Part shown: in pieces, positions 23,801 to 36,700 of the stretch
Position numbering within the stretch: position 1 is the first letter of the stretch
How the letters are laid out: each line of letters opens with the position of its first letter
Assembly (NCBI RefSeq): GCF_900496995.4
Contig: NC_044024.1
Coordinates: 12,154,698-12,218,697, forward strand
Length of the DNA stretch: 64,000 nt
Reading direction: 5' to 3'
Source: Aquila chrysaetos chrysaetos
Taxonomy: Eukaryota > Chordata > Aves > Accipitriformes > Accipitridae
Translations under genes and position numbers: made by a program
Notes under the pieces: model-generated
What the model was told of the DNA's origin: nothing
The model's database searches: none
What the model saw: the letters and a program-made list of their open reading frames with translations, nothing else

Positions 23801-26800
23801 GCCGTCTACCACCACGGGCCTCTCGCGTAAGACACAATATACAGCTTTTATCTGTTGTGGGGAATAAATGAGCAGCGTGGTTGGTGCTGCCTGTCAGTAG
23901 TGGAGCTGCAGATGCTGGGGTAATATGGGAGACTTGAAAAGGCCAGCTCTTCTCGCTTCTCTTTGCCACCTTCCTTCTTTGTGATTTCTGGCAAACTGTC
24001 TTCAATGGTGAGGCATGGAGGGTTTTGTTCAAACCAAAGCACTCTTTAGATTCAGAGTGGGCAAGCAGCATGGGTCAGTTTTAGCTGTATGTGAATTTTT
24101 TGTTTCTCTGTCTGGGTAGCGTTGCCACAACTGAGCTTTCTAGTGATGGTTTAGCTGCTATCTTCTCCAGACCCCAGTGCCTTGAGTCTGGTTGCATCTG
24201 CCTTTGACTCTTGCATTAGGTGTTGGCACTTCTTTAAGCACAGTGGTCTGTGACAGTGGAGATGCAGTGTGCTAAAAACAGGTATTCACACAGCTGTATG
24301 TTTCCAAGTTCCTCTGGTAATAACTGGCAAGTTTCCTCTTGCAAAACTATTTTTGTGGCAGGAAATAGTGTCTGTTTTCTGATAGCTTTAAGGCAGTAGC
24401 CCAGGTTTGAAGATGGTCCTAACAGCTTTCTTTCTGAACCTGCAATGAGATGTTAACGCTTCAGTTTCCTTTGGTTATGGAGACTAGCTACAGTCAATGT
24501 TTACCAGAGCTAATGCAACTATTCCATAGGTAATGCTGTCTGACACCTACCTCTGAAAATTTAGGCAGCTGCTCCCAAGGACCTTCACAAGTTTTATGTT
24601 AAAGCCGCACTGGTTACTTTTAACTGATCATCTGCAATTTGTAGATGCCATATATACCAGCCTAACAACTTGTATTTTTAGTAGCTCTACAATGCTTGCA
24701 CTGCTACTGGAGTTCCAAAGCTGACCTTAACCTTAGTGTTACAGAATGCTTTTAAGCTAATGGGCATTCTCTGTTTATGAGGATGTCTGAAACCTTGTTC
24801 TTAGATGATGATAGGTGGGTTGTTTCCAGGCAACCGAGATGTGACCGGCGTGTTTCCTGTAGTATGTGCAACTGTATTGCTTTAGCAAGCAGGCTCATGC
24901 AGAGATTGCATTTCCTGCCTGCCAGTGTCCAGTACCTGTTGCTTATTTTAGCATTTGAGAGCAGTTAAATGTTAGATAATTCAAAGTAGGTAAAGAGAAG
25001 TGACAGTAGCTTGGCACCTGGGCTGATCAAGCTTCCTGGAAGAAGCGCAGAGCATTTTGGCTATTTTATAGCTTCAGCCTGCCTTTTTCAGTGTTGCGTC
25101 TGGGTGATCCTTCACCTGAGCAGTGATCCTGGTTAATACAAGTAAAGAGCCAATGGAGGTGGGTGAGCAGGCAGGGTAGAGCTTTTCAAAGGGGCAATGT
25201 ATTTAATAGGGTATGCAAGCTCTTAATGTTGTCTTTGGTTTACAGTTGGTGCCCCTTCCACTGGGACAGCCAGTCTTGGAACGCTTGGGTTTGGATTAAA
25301 AGCTCCTGGAACAACAGCTGCCGCAACAAGCACTGCCACTAGTAAGAAGTAGATGCTGAAATAACACAGTATTTCTTTCTGCGATCCTTCTTTTCCATCT
25401 CCCCAAGTGCACAGTTACTTATGACTTCTGCGAGCCTGTCCACGGCAAAGGGACTTTGGGTGAAGGGAGGCCTGTAGGCTTTGATGTTCTAGTCTGGAGC
25501 AAGTAAAGTGAATAGCTTAGCTGCTCCTTCTCTAGCCTGCCTGTGTATGTGCAGAATTGCTCTAAGGGGTGAGGGCAAGGTGTCCCGATGGGGGAAGGGA
25601 GAGGCCAAAGACTTGCAGGGAGCCTTAGGGAGAGACGTTTTGTGTTTCAGTTCTGCCCCATTAATCTGTTTCTTCCATATCGTAAGTTTCAAACTGTAGG
25701 ATTTCATTAACTTTTCTTCAAAAGTAAAAAAGGTTTAGATGAGTGCTGTATTTAAGTGGCAACCCTCCTGTGAAAACCTGCAGTGGAATTTGCTGCTGCA
25801 CAGTGTTGGGATTCAGGACTGAACATCCTTTTCCGGATGCAGTTATCGGTCAGTTTTCAGTGTAGTAACATGGGTGCTGCTCAGCTCTCAAGGTCTTTCT
25901 AAAGGTTGTTTCTGGAGTGTCTGTGAAGAATTTGAGCTCAATGCCTAGAAGTGCTGTGTAAGTGGCTGCCAGTACCATGTGATAGATGCCCTTAGTTTTG
26001 TGAAAACATGGAAATGGCGTGTCCTGCAAAGACGCAGGAGAGGAACTGGGTGTGCTGGTAGTTACTAGGCCTAATCTTAAAACACAAGGAGACTGAGAGG
26101 GGTGTGTGGTCTAGGGCTGTGTTTCTTTGAACAATGCCCAGATGAAGTGCAGGTGAAGTGTTTATTGGACCTGTTCTCGATTTGTTAGATAGCAGAAGTG
26201 TCCTCTTCTGTTGCGTGACTTGCATCTCTTCTTTCAGGCACTACTTCTGCTTCTGGCTTTGCTTTGAATCTTAAGCCATTAACTACGACTGGTGTGATTG
26301 GAGCTGTGACTTCTACAGCTGCCATAACCACAACCACCACCACCAGCAGGTGAGTGTTGTGTTATAACCAGCTATCTCCTGACTGGGGCAAGAGGCAGTA
26401 TTAATGCTGGTATCTGGTGGAGGAAGGGGAAGTGAGTGTTGTCATGTTTATATTTTGGGTTTTGATCTTGTGTTCTGTACTGTCTCATGCTTCCTCTCAG
26501 TGCGCCTCCAGTGATGACTTATGCCCAGCTGGAGAGTTTGATAAACAAGTGGAGTCTGGAACTGGAGGACCAAGAGAAACACTTTCTCCATCAAGCTACG
26601 CAAGTTAATGCCTGGGATCGGATGCTGATAGAGAATGGAGAGAAGGTAAGGTGACATGCAGTGTAACCTGATTTTGCTTGCTTGGATCCTTAAAGGCCTT
26701 CAGTGTTAGAGATGCAGCAAGTCATTTAGTGGGACTTTCTACTTGTAAAAAAAAAATAGATGTGAATTTTACCTGGATGCTTGTAAAAGACTCACTCACT

Positions 26801-28433
26801 GTATGTCTATTCTGGCCTTTAGGCGCGGAAGCTTGGAAATGTGTTGTGTGAGTTTACACTGTTAACTATGCAAGTTATCTTGGGGTGGAGCTTTCAAAGC
26901 CAAACCTCCATGATTCAGTTTTTGGTTTGTAAATCTTTATGTAACTGTTTCTTGTTTCTAGTAGACATTTGTATGGCGCTGGCTTTCTCAGTTCCGCCAC
27001 TCTTCTTTTATGAATTGAGTTTTGAATTTTCGTAGTATAATTAAGTGTCTTCTGTTTCCAGATTACTTCATTACACAGAGAAGTAGAGAAAGTGAAGCTT
27101 GATCAGAAGAGGTACGAAACTATGAACGCTTGAAATGATGCAAGAAAAGAAAGAAAATCTTCTTGGGTTGTGGTACGGCAGATGTAGAATGTATGTAACC
27201 TCTAAGTTGAGTAGCTAACATTTTCTCTTTCCAGACTGGATCAGGAACTAGACTTCATTCTGTCACAGCAGAAAGAGCTTGAAGACTTGTTGACCCCTCT
27301 GGAGGAGTCTGTGAAGGAACAGAGCGGGACTATCTACTTGCAGCATGCAGATGAAGAACGGGAGAGGACGTAAGACAAAAATCTGCTAGGAACGTGTGAT
27401 GAGCAGGCTGATGTGGTGATGATCAATCAGCAAGAAGTAGAGTTGGGATGCATGACAATATTGAACTCTCTGTGGCCTTTTTCAAATATGTAATCCTGTT
27501 TTATGCACGGCAACTTAGATTTCACGCATTAGAAATAGGGGAATTGGGACGGGAAGCCCTTGAACGAGCATGAAAAGCTCTTTGGATGTTGTTCTAATCA
27601 GCCGTCTGGGAAAAGGTTACTAATGTTGGCATAATCTCTAAAAATCAATGATTATTTAGCGATGGAAGTGATGAGAGCAGAATGCACTATGTGTGGCTCA
27701 GGCATCCTTGTAAGCCTTAAGTGTTGACTTGCAGCAGGGTAATTAAAAGGAGTGTTTGTCTGGTTCAAGAGATGTGAGTCTTGAAGAATCTGGGCTAGCT
27801 GGTTCCTTCAGTTCTGACAAAACCTTCCAGAAAGCCCTCCACACTATTGCTTGTCTGTCTCCGTGTATCTATGAAGAGAGAAAGAGGTTAGGAGTTACTT
27901 CATCTGATAGAATGCCTCTTGTGGTGCTGTTCCCACCTATCTGCCAGCCTTGGTTGAAAGGCGTGGAAGCTAATTCTGATTGTCCAAAGTTGGTGTGACT
28001 GGGAGCAGGTCTTCTGAAGTTTGCTTTAAATATTCTGACCTTGGTTCCCATGTGTTTTGCAGCTATAAACTGGCTGAAAACATAGATGCTCAGTTGAAGC
28101 ACATGGCACAAGATCTGAAGGACATTATTGAGCATTTGAATACATCAGGAGGCCCAGCAGACACGAGTGACCCGGTAAATCCAAGCTTTATTTTGTTGTG
28201 CGTTGGTAAGAGACAAAGGATAATTAAACAGTTCTGACTCTTCATTTGTCCACTCATGGATACTTTGCTGCCCGTAGTTTCAAGCTTGGAAGGGTATTTT
28301 GTTTTGTCCTTGGGTTGGTTCTCTCTGGTAAAACTTGTGTTGTAACACAGCACAAGGCAGCCTGACTCATGTACTTATTCTGCAGTTCTCGTAATGGTTT
28401 TCAAAGTATCTCATTCTGGTATGAACTCTGGTT

Positions 28434-28850
28434 ATTTGCTTGTTGTCTAATTTTATGTAGATTACAACTTGTTTCTTTGCTGTGATCTGGCTACCTGCTG
28501 CACCGCTTGCATCTTTCTTGAGGCAAATCTAAATTTTGTTCAGACTGCCCTCCATAACTGCTGGTTCTTTTTCCTTATACTACTTTTGTATCCTCATGAA
28601 AACAAGATCTGAATTACCATCTCTTTCTGATATGTATTAAATTGATCTTGATACTCCTTCTGGCTTTACTGAGAAGCTCTTTTTCAGTAAAAATTTCCCG
28701 TCAGTATTGCAGATGGAGGATTTTTCCCATTCCTTTTTACTTTTGCCACCTCAAGCCTAAGGTGATTAATGTGGTGGTTCCTAGGTCTGAACTGGAATAA
28801 GCCTGAGCCGCTGGCATATACTCTAAACCAGTCTGTTTTCCTGACGGTAA
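28434..28850. other. Intron-10 segment present only in copy 2
   Basis: Between tggttat and ggtaaggagaag-like sequence, copy 2 has about 0.4 kb that copy 1 lacks; copy 1 jumps from about 11390 to 11395. No transposon ends or coding potential are visible. It may be ancestral intron deleted from copy 1. Confidence 0.8.
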
Positions 28851-30381
28851 GGAGAAGAAAAGCAACAGAGTTGCTGCATAGACTTCCCTTGTAAAGTGGC
28901 TGCTAAGTTAGTGGAGCTCTACATATGATAAATTTGAGTGCATCATGTTCCAAAGGCATGGACAGGCAGGCTGTCTTTTACCGCGCTTAGTTTTTATGTA
29001 GTGTAACAAATGACTTGCTCCTTCTCTTTCTGCTCAGCTTCAGCAGATCTGTAAAATTTTGAATGCGCACATGGATTCGTTGCAGTGGATTGAGCAGAAC
29101 TCAGGTGAGAGTCATCTTCAGCTTTTGGGGAGTGTAGACAGAAAGCATGTAGCATGTGTGCAAGTGTGTTTTGAACGTAACTGAATTCCTGAAGATCCCT
29201 GAGGAATCTTCTCCTCATCACCTTCATTGGTACAGTCCCTTCTGTGCTTGAATTCTCCTGATGTGCATTAAAGGCCTCTGCTGAGAAGTAATTCTGGGCA
29301 ACTGCTAATGTTTTACAGAAAAGCAGCACTTGAAATGCATCAGTGCAAAGCAGAGGACTTGAAAACCTTATGCTTTGTTCTATGAGACTAAGGTTAAATA
29401 TTTCAACTTCTAAAATGTTGTGGGGTTTCCCTTTGGAATAGGAAAATTGGTGAGGGTGTATGTGTTTAATGTTATCATCCTGCCCGCCACAACAGGAAAG
29501 CCACATCCAGGTAAGCCTGAGCAGCATGCGTTTATCTGCAGGCATGGTAACTCTGGAGTCATAGTGTGGAAATTTCACAGTAGCAGTAACTTGAGATGTA
29601 GTGCAGAGCAGCAGGTGCACTTGACAGTGAAAACTTGATAGTGTAGTTACTGTTGTTTCTTGTGCTGGATTTGCCCTTAACCAGTGGTTAACCATGGTGC
29701 CATACTAAAAACAAGCAGAAAAAAGGAACTTTTCTCGCAGGGAGTGCCTCCTTGTGAGGGATTCAAGAATTCTGCATTCCACAGGTTTTGATTTTAACTG
29801 ATGTTAGCAGCCACACGGGGGCATGGCAGAATAAAGCAGTGCTGCTCTCACCAGCACCAAATTGCACTGTCTGGCTGCAGTGCTGTGAAAGTGCTTACAC
29901 CTGGTGTACTTCCTGGGTGAAAGCAGGCGTACTGCTATCCATGTTTAACTAGTATTACTGGCTTAGGTCAGGATTTAATTTGGCTTTATCTTCCGGAACA
30001 TAGGTGCTAACTTCCGCATTGCAAACATGCCTGTATTGGGAAATCTGGTGCAGCTCCTGTGGCATCAGAATTCTGACTTTACAGAATGTGTGTGAAAATA
30101 GCAACCTGTTTCCTTTAAATTTTCCTAGAAGGGAGACCCATTTTTTTTGCTCTGTCATTCAGTACTGAAGAAAATGTCTTATCAGTTAATAACGATTCAT
30201 TGTCTTTGCTGGGAAATGTACATCTAAAGAAACAGTTCCTCTTCAGTTCACCTTCAAACAAGAAAGAGGCAGTCAGCCCAAGAAATTGCAGTTTTTAAAA
30301 AAGGTTAACGTACCTCTCTGTTTCTGTGGGGTCCTTAGCAAGGAGAAGAATTCCTGTTACTACTGTGTACTTAAAAGTGGT

Positions 30382-30690
30382 ACAGTGGGAAAACGATGCA
30401 ATTTTGAAGTAAGCCTTCACATAGCCCTTGCCATTAGTAAATTGATTCTGGCCTGGGAAGAACACATTCCTTAACATTCTTTTTCTATATAAAAAAAAAA
30501 AAAAAAAACCAACAACCTGCAAAGCAAAACTAGGACATCTGTGGTGTAGGTAATGTTACCAGTTTTGCTTCCTGTGGGATACCTCCAGCAGTGTTTCGCC
30601 ACAGCCAGTGATCTTTCCTAGGCATACATATACACAGTAGCTGTAAACGTGCCTGACTTGATAAACAATTATGTGCAACTGTCAACCTAC
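30382..30690. other. Intron-11 segment present only in copy 2
   Basis: In copy 1 this position is occupied by the ERV, the duplicated intron piece and the unknown stretch (12.93-17.93 kb). It includes an A-run of about 18 near 30490. It looks like ordinary intron and probably shows the state before the copy-1 rearrangement. Confidence 0.75.
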
Positions 30691-31987
30691 CATGCCACAA
30701 TTAAATAGACTTGCTGAACAAGGATGTGGGGTGGTGCTGCTTCCACAAGTGAAAGGAGTGTTTGGACAAAGCCTTGTTCTGACCTTCTGTGTCTTCCTGA
30801 GAGAACCAGAAGGTCTTCTGTTTCGTAGTGACAACTGAATTGTGAGTTGGGCGAGAGAGATCTGTGAGACAGTGAAGCAGACTGCCATTTTATGCCATAA
30901 TTATTTTTGCATGGTGAATTTTTGAAAAGTGACAAACTGAAGTGTGTTGTTGCTTAGTGTGTTACTGGAGGATTCTGGGTTTGGCGTGCTGTACGAGATA
31001 AAACCTGACCTGGACTATCTATCTCCAAGCCACAGGCTGACATAATGTCATAGACCTGTTGAATAGCTTCTGATAAGCTTTCATGGAATGAAATTAGAAA
31101 CTGCTTTAGCTTGTGCCAAGAGTTTTTGTGTATTGTGATGCCTGCTGCATTCAAAGTTGGTGATCAATCAGTGGCTTACGTATTTCCAAATCAGTGATCT
31201 GCAAATAACAGATGATCTGTGTTGTGGCTGCAAGTGCTCTGCAGCTCTTCTGTGCGATTGCACTGTCTTTTGTGTATTTACAGTTTGTGTATAAAAGCTT
31301 GTTATGGCTGTGTGATAATGCTGCAAGAAAATATGTATATACTTCTAACTGATTGTGTGGTTCACCTGTAATGCGGGTAATTCAAAGTGAGTTTAGCGGG
31401 GGGGTGGGTAGGGGAAAGTGGTTTATAGAGCCATGGCTTTCCCTCAAGCTGCAGACCAGTGGTTCCTGTTCAGGGAGGGTTTGCTCTGCTCTCTGATGCA
31501 GTGCCCTGAAACTACAACAAACTGGCATGGCAAACAGTGTCACCAATACGTCCCAGGATTCTTCTGATTCTGCCTGCCAGTCCCTGAATGCCTCAGAATA
31601 CTTTTTAGACAATGTTCTTTCTTTGCCTTGGAGTGTTAGCAGTGCTTTGTGTTGGGTTTTCATCCTTCTTTGTGCGCTGTCAAATCTGAGTGACTGTCAA
31701 AGGTAAAATGTTTTTCTTTCTCCTTCTGCAGGCTGAACTGTGCAGGTTGTGTTTTAGGGTGATTGTAAGGTTAACCCCTTGTTTCTCCCACAGCCGTGTT
31801 GCAGAGAAAGGTAGAAGAGGTGACAAAGGTTTGCGAGAGCCGCCGCAAGGAGCAAGAGCGCAGTTTTCGGATCACGTTTGATTGAATGACTCAAAGTTTA
31901 AAGGATTAACCTAAAATCTCCACAGAAAACAGAGGTTGTTGGGGACATAGGTCTCAAATTGTGACCTGGGTTTGTTTCTTTTCTTGC

Positions 31988-31993
31988 AATAAA
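31988..31993 (+). terminator. Poly(A) signal AATAAA, NUP62CL copy 2
   Basis: Same AATAAA as in copy 1, about 100 bases after the stop codon. Confidence 0.75.
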
Positions 31994-32899
31994 ATTTGTT
32001 GCTTGTTCCAAAGCAGTCTTTGCAGTGTCTGACCGGAATTCACCCGCTGCAGTCTGAGAGACCGCATGAAGTTTGTGCTGAAAGTATGTGCTGTGTGTGT
32101 CTCTGTTCTTCATAACTGCATGCAGGCTGGCGAGATACACAAATGCTGCCCTTGAGGGATTTAAGCAGTATGTGACTCCGTGGCTGAGCTCTCCAGTACT
32201 TGAATGTAACTGGACTGTGTTCAGTTGGGACTTCATAAGCTTGTACTCGGGTCCTTACAGAGGTGGTTTAATGAAGAGCTGTCCTCAGAAGGAGCTGCAG
32301 CAGCCAGAGAGACTCAAATTCCTCCTGTCGCTAGCTGGAGTTTGTGTTTAAATTGGGTATGCTTCCACTTCTGAAAGTGGGCCTTGTTTTCTGTACTTTT
32401 GGCAAGAAACTGCTTTTGTGCTGGTGCCTGTAAGGAGAATTTCTACGCAATTAAAAATTGGTAGATGTGCCAGTAGAAAAATGGTACTTGTGTGGTGATT
32501 TGGTGTAGCGCAGCTTGTGCAGTCACAAGGGTGCAGGAAAGAACGTGGTCAGCAAGTCTGCTGTGAGGACTTTTTAAGAGGCGGAGTCCCATCGCGGCTT
32601 TTTGATCAAGTGTGATTACAATGCACCTTCCAATGCATCTTCACTAATAGAGGGAAGTGAATGACCACATATGCCGCAGAACTGCCCTCATACTCAATTC
32701 TCCTCTGCAGTTTATGCTTCCGTTCTGCGAAATGCTGAAGGGGCGCAAATAATGCGTAATGGGCTTTCCTTCATGTTTCCCTTTCTCTGCCTGCACCCCA
32801 TCTGCCTTGTGTTCTCTATCGTCCCCTGGAAGCGAGGGCAGGGCTGGCTTACTGGAGTCATTTACTGACTTTAAGGTGAGTTGAAACTTGTCAGTTGCT

Positions 32900-33700
32900 C
32901 TCTGACTTTTCCTGCGTGCGGGTTTGATGGGCTGTAAAGGAGAGGGAGTCTCACATGCTGTAGAGGAGGGTGTTGAGGGACGCGTGGGAACGCCTTGCCC
33001 AGGGCTCCAGGCCGTTCGCTATGGGGTTTCACCTGGGAGCGAGCCGTTTGCCTGCCTCAGCCGCTGCCAGGAGCAACCGCATTCTAACCAGGAGGCCTGC
33101 AGGGAACCGGAGGGGGGCCGGGTGGGCCTGCCCCGCGGCTCGGCGGCGGCGTTCCCCGGCCGCGGCGAGGGCCCGGGGCCGGTCCCGCTCCCGCTCGGCC
33201 CCGCCGCGCTCCGCCTCCCAGCGGCCCCTGCGCCGCGGCCGGGCGGCGCTCGCGGGCGCTGCTGGGGGTTGGAGTCGCGGGCGGTGGCGACGGCCGCGGG
33301 GGGCGGCGGCCATGCGGAGGTGAGCGGGGCGGGCAGCGGGGAGGGCCGCGGCCGCGCGGAGGTGAGCGGGGCCGCGCTCCGCCTGCTCCGGGCGAGGTTT
33401 CCTCCTGTTTCGGGACAGCCAGCGTGGGGCTCGCGTCGGACCCTCCTCCGGGTGACAGCACGGCCCGGGGATTCATCCGGCGCCTCGCCGGGCACGACGT
33501 TCCTGTGGGGACGGCGATGCCTCGGAAGGCTGCTTTTTTGGGGGTCCGCCGGGGGCGTCAAACCCTCCTGGAGCTGCCGTGGTCCCAAAAGCGGCAGCGA
33601 CAGCTTTCAGCTGGAGCTGGGCCGCGTGCCCGCCCCTCGCCGGTGCAGAGTCGGCCCAAAACGGCTTCCCGGGACAGCCGTGGGCGTCCCCTGCCAGCCC
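32900..33700 (+). promoter_or_regulatory. CpG-island promoter of RBM41
   Basis: GC- and CpG-rich stretch that starts right where the duplication ends and surrounds the tiny first coding exon of RBM41. GC boxes are frequent and no TATA box is seen. The block gcggaggtgagcgggg, which holds the exon-1 splice donor, is present twice (donors at 33320 and 33362). Reading past the first donor gives an immediate in-frame TGA, so the first donor must be used for RBM41. Confidence 0.7.
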
Positions 33701-36700
33701 ACGCAACGGCTGAGCCGAGCTGGTGCCAGCGGCCCGGTCCTGCGGCAGCCAAGGGCTCGGCAGAAGCCCACGCTGAAGCACCGGCGTTCCCAAAAGAGGG
33801 GTCAGCCGGGCCCCTACTGCCGTGCCAAAATGCGCCTTGTCTGCGTGTCCGTCTGTCTGTCTGCGTGGAAACAGGTGACCCTAGGAAGGAAAAAGAGAGC
33901 TTTCCATAGAGTGCTGCTCAAATTCACTGTTTCACTTTGCCCTCGCAGTTTTCTTTCTTTCTTGACTCATTTGAAACTAGCAGTGTCTGTTTAGAGACTG
34001 ATACAAAACAACTTCCCAGCAATAAAAATAAGATTGCATGTGATTTAAAAAAACAAACAAACAAACAAAAAACCACAACCTCCCTGAGGTATTTTTACTG
34101 TTCTCAAAGCAGTCCCAAATCTGTTGGTTTTTCTAGTTAACATTAGTGGGAGCTTTGGTCAGGTGGTTTTCGTTCCTTGTTGTGCTTTAAATCCTGTAAA
34201 AACAGTCAAGGAGGTAGAGAGGCTGCAGCAGTGGTGCGTTTTGAGCAGTTTTCCCTGATGCCTTACTGACCACATCTGTGCTGTGCTTGTGTGCCTCAGG
34301 GTCAATAGCAGCCTGTCCAGCGATGAGCTCCTCCTAGAAGACTTGGAGACGGAAGGAGAGAGGCAGCTGAAGAGCCTCCTTCACCACCAGCTCGATACCA
34401 CCGCTTCCATTGAGCAGTAAGTCCTGGTCTGGCCCCTGGGGCAGTTGCCAAAGTGGCTGGTGAGCAGAGTCTGGCCATGTTAGGGGCAGCAGCAGTGTTG
34501 CCTCACTGGGGCCTACTCCCTGGGGAGATGTTTGGCACAGGCTGTTGTTGTGCCGTGCAGACCTTTGCTGTGTCTCCTGCCCAGACAACCCAGCAGGAGA
34601 TAAGCACTCCTTGTCTCCTGGAGCAAACGCTGGCTGTAACTTATTTTCACCTGTGAGGTGAAAATAACCCATTTGGCTGGGCCAGACGCAGGGGTGAGTT
34701 TCTAGGCTAGAGAGCTCCTCCCCACCAGGCTGGCCTGTGTTTGCACCTGCAGGGTGTTTGGTGTTACACTGTCACGATGTGCCTCCTGCCCGTCTTGGGG
34801 CAGCTTCCTGCCCTGTGGGATCTCCTGGGCTTGGAAAAGGGTTGGGAGAGCGTGGCTCAGCCATGTTTTGGAAACACTGCTTCTCTGCCTACACGCAGCA
34901 GGACCAAGCATGGTTGGAGGGAGAGGCCAGCCTGCTCCTATTCCCCCAGTTTCTCAGTGCTAAGTTGTTTCTGCTGTTCTGTTGCTTTGGGTTACAGGTG
35001 CAAGTCAAAGCGGAGATGCTTCGCCCCTGCAGCTTTTTACAAGCCTTTTGGGGAAGAGGCTGCGGGGGCTTTGACCTTGTCACAGTTCCAGGCCCTGCAG
35101 GAGAGCAACAAAGAAACTGCCTCACTCCGGGAACTGGGGCTTTCCGACTCAGAGATCCTGCTCTGGAAGAACCGGGCTTCAACAGGGAAGGTAGGCATGC
35201 TCTGCTCTGATGTGAACATGGCCAAGTCCCTCTAACCCCATGGCCTGTGGCACCCTGGTAGAAAATTCAAGTCCTTTGAAAGCCCTCTGGCAGCGAATGG
35301 CTGCTCCATGTATCTCTTGCCTTTAGGCCAGCATGGTCCTGCATTTCTTCTGGCCTGTTTTCTTTGGTGGACTGGTTTGTGCTCACAGCTGTCATGGAGA
35401 GAAGAGTTGGTCCTTTGGAACACAGCAGGACCTGACTATATTCCTGCCTCTGCCTTGATGGTCTCAAGCAAGTCATTTCACCTGTTTATACCTGTGTAAG
35501 AAGGATTTAAAGGCTGGAGGAGAAAAAGGAGGAAATGTTTCAAAGTGCCTCAACCTCCACCTTTCTGTATTCTGACATCTTCCTGGATCCCATGGCTGGC
35601 TTGGGATAGCTGTCTGTAGGGAGGGTTTTGTACATTCTCCTCAGGGGCTTGCAGATGTTTCAGGGGACTTGAAACAGCCAAGTAAAAATAGCAGTGCAGA
35701 GCTGTTAAACCAAGTGTGTGATTGCAATTTTGTGCTCCTCTTTGGGTGCAGTTTGCAGCAGAGCAGTGCCAAAGCAGGTTTCTCCCCCTACCTTCACCTT
35801 TTTTTTTCATGTTACAGAGACAAGGGGCTTTCGGGGTTGTCCTGTGTCAGGTGCACTGGAGTGTCCTACTCTTAATTTGGTAAACCAGAAGGTGCAAAAC
35901 AGGACTTGGGCTGACCCTTGGCTTCCCTCTGTCTCCTCCTCTTACTGAGCAATAGCTGTGTGCAGGAGGAAGCCGACTGTGGTAGTTGTGGGTTTGTATC
36001 TTGTCAGCTGAAGTCAGTACTTGCTTTGCTGTTTAAATGCAAACCCAGCCCTGGTGTGGCCTGTATTAAAGCTTGGTTTAGAGAGGGGTGATGTTAATTT
36101 AAGAATGAAAATTAATGTAAATAGTACTAGCTGTTGTATTTGGTATGAAATTGGTTCTGGGATGTTTAGAAATAAAGATTAGCATGGAAAACACTACTCT
36201 GACAGAAAGAACCAGTGACATTAGGGTACGTCTTCTACAGCTTGTGAGAGAAGAAGAATATTTAGAGAGAAAGCCCAAGTCAGGTAGCAATGTGCAGCTT
36301 TGTATGTGGAGGCACTGAGTGAAAGATTCCACCAAGGAGGAATCAGCTGAGACAGAGAGGACTTCAGATTGCCCGTGGAGCTCTTGGCAAAGTACTGAAT
36401 GCAGGCTTCTGTTATTTTCAGCTGCTAAGTTGCAGCTTTTTTGAAAACAAAGTGCTACAAATGATTTCCCAGAATTGGTCTTCCATATAAACAGCCTTTT
36501 GTGCCCCAGGGAAGCCGTGAAATGGTGAATGGAAGCTGTGCAGATGTGGGCCCATGCAGTCAGGCGGGAAGGGAGAGGTACTCGTGGGAGCATCTTTGTT
36601 AGACTGTGCTCAGTGTAGGGAGAAAAGCTGGTTTCTTGCCTGAGGCAGAAGGATCTGCCACAGTAATTCTCGAACTGAATTTGAGGAAAGAAAATCCACC

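Larger units (their letters stand above)
20887..31885 (+). pseudogene. NUP62CL: Nucleoporin p62, tandem copy 2, exon-1 frameshift
   Basis: Exons: 20887-21166, 22021-22412, 23125-23235, 23698-23826, 25246-25341, 26238-26349, 26501-26645, 27062-27111, 27235-27369, 28063-28174, 29038-29104, 31794-31885. All splice sites are kept. Near 21058 copy 1 reads CCGGGC and copy 2 CCGGC; the missing G shifts the frame and reaches TAA at 22038-22040 in exon 2, leaving about 99 residues and predicting nonsense-mediated decay. The rest is open and the last exon has the expected SFRITFD end. The first Met back in frame is in exon 7 (MTYAQLE), so a coiled-coil-only product of about 195 residues is the most that could be rescued. 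Amino-acid differences from copy 1 include Ser to Gly in exon 2, QT to RM in exon 7, Arg to His, Thr to Ile and Arg to Gly in exon 10, and Asp to Glu in exon 11. A one-base sequencing error is possible. Confidence 0.75.
20172..32898 (+). repeat. Tandem duplication unit 2 (NUP62CL copy 2)
   Basis: Second direct copy of the unit starting at 3113. Long stretches differ by less than one base per several hundred, but a patch around exon 10 and intron 10 (about 28.05-28.87 kb) is clearly more diverged. Unit 2 lacks the ERV. It has a segment of about 0.4 kb in intron 10 and one of about 0.3 kb in intron 11 that unit 1 lacks. Homology to unit 1 stops at about 32898, where unique sequence leading to the RBM41 promoter begins. 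A real tandem duplication and two haplotypes joined in assembly would both look like this. Confidence 0.95.

Noticed and set aside
32924-33994. 356-codon frame across the RBM41 CpG island
   Set aside because: Low-complexity Gly/Arg/Pro composition over promoter and intron sequence; the true RBM41 start is the short exon at 33312 in another context.
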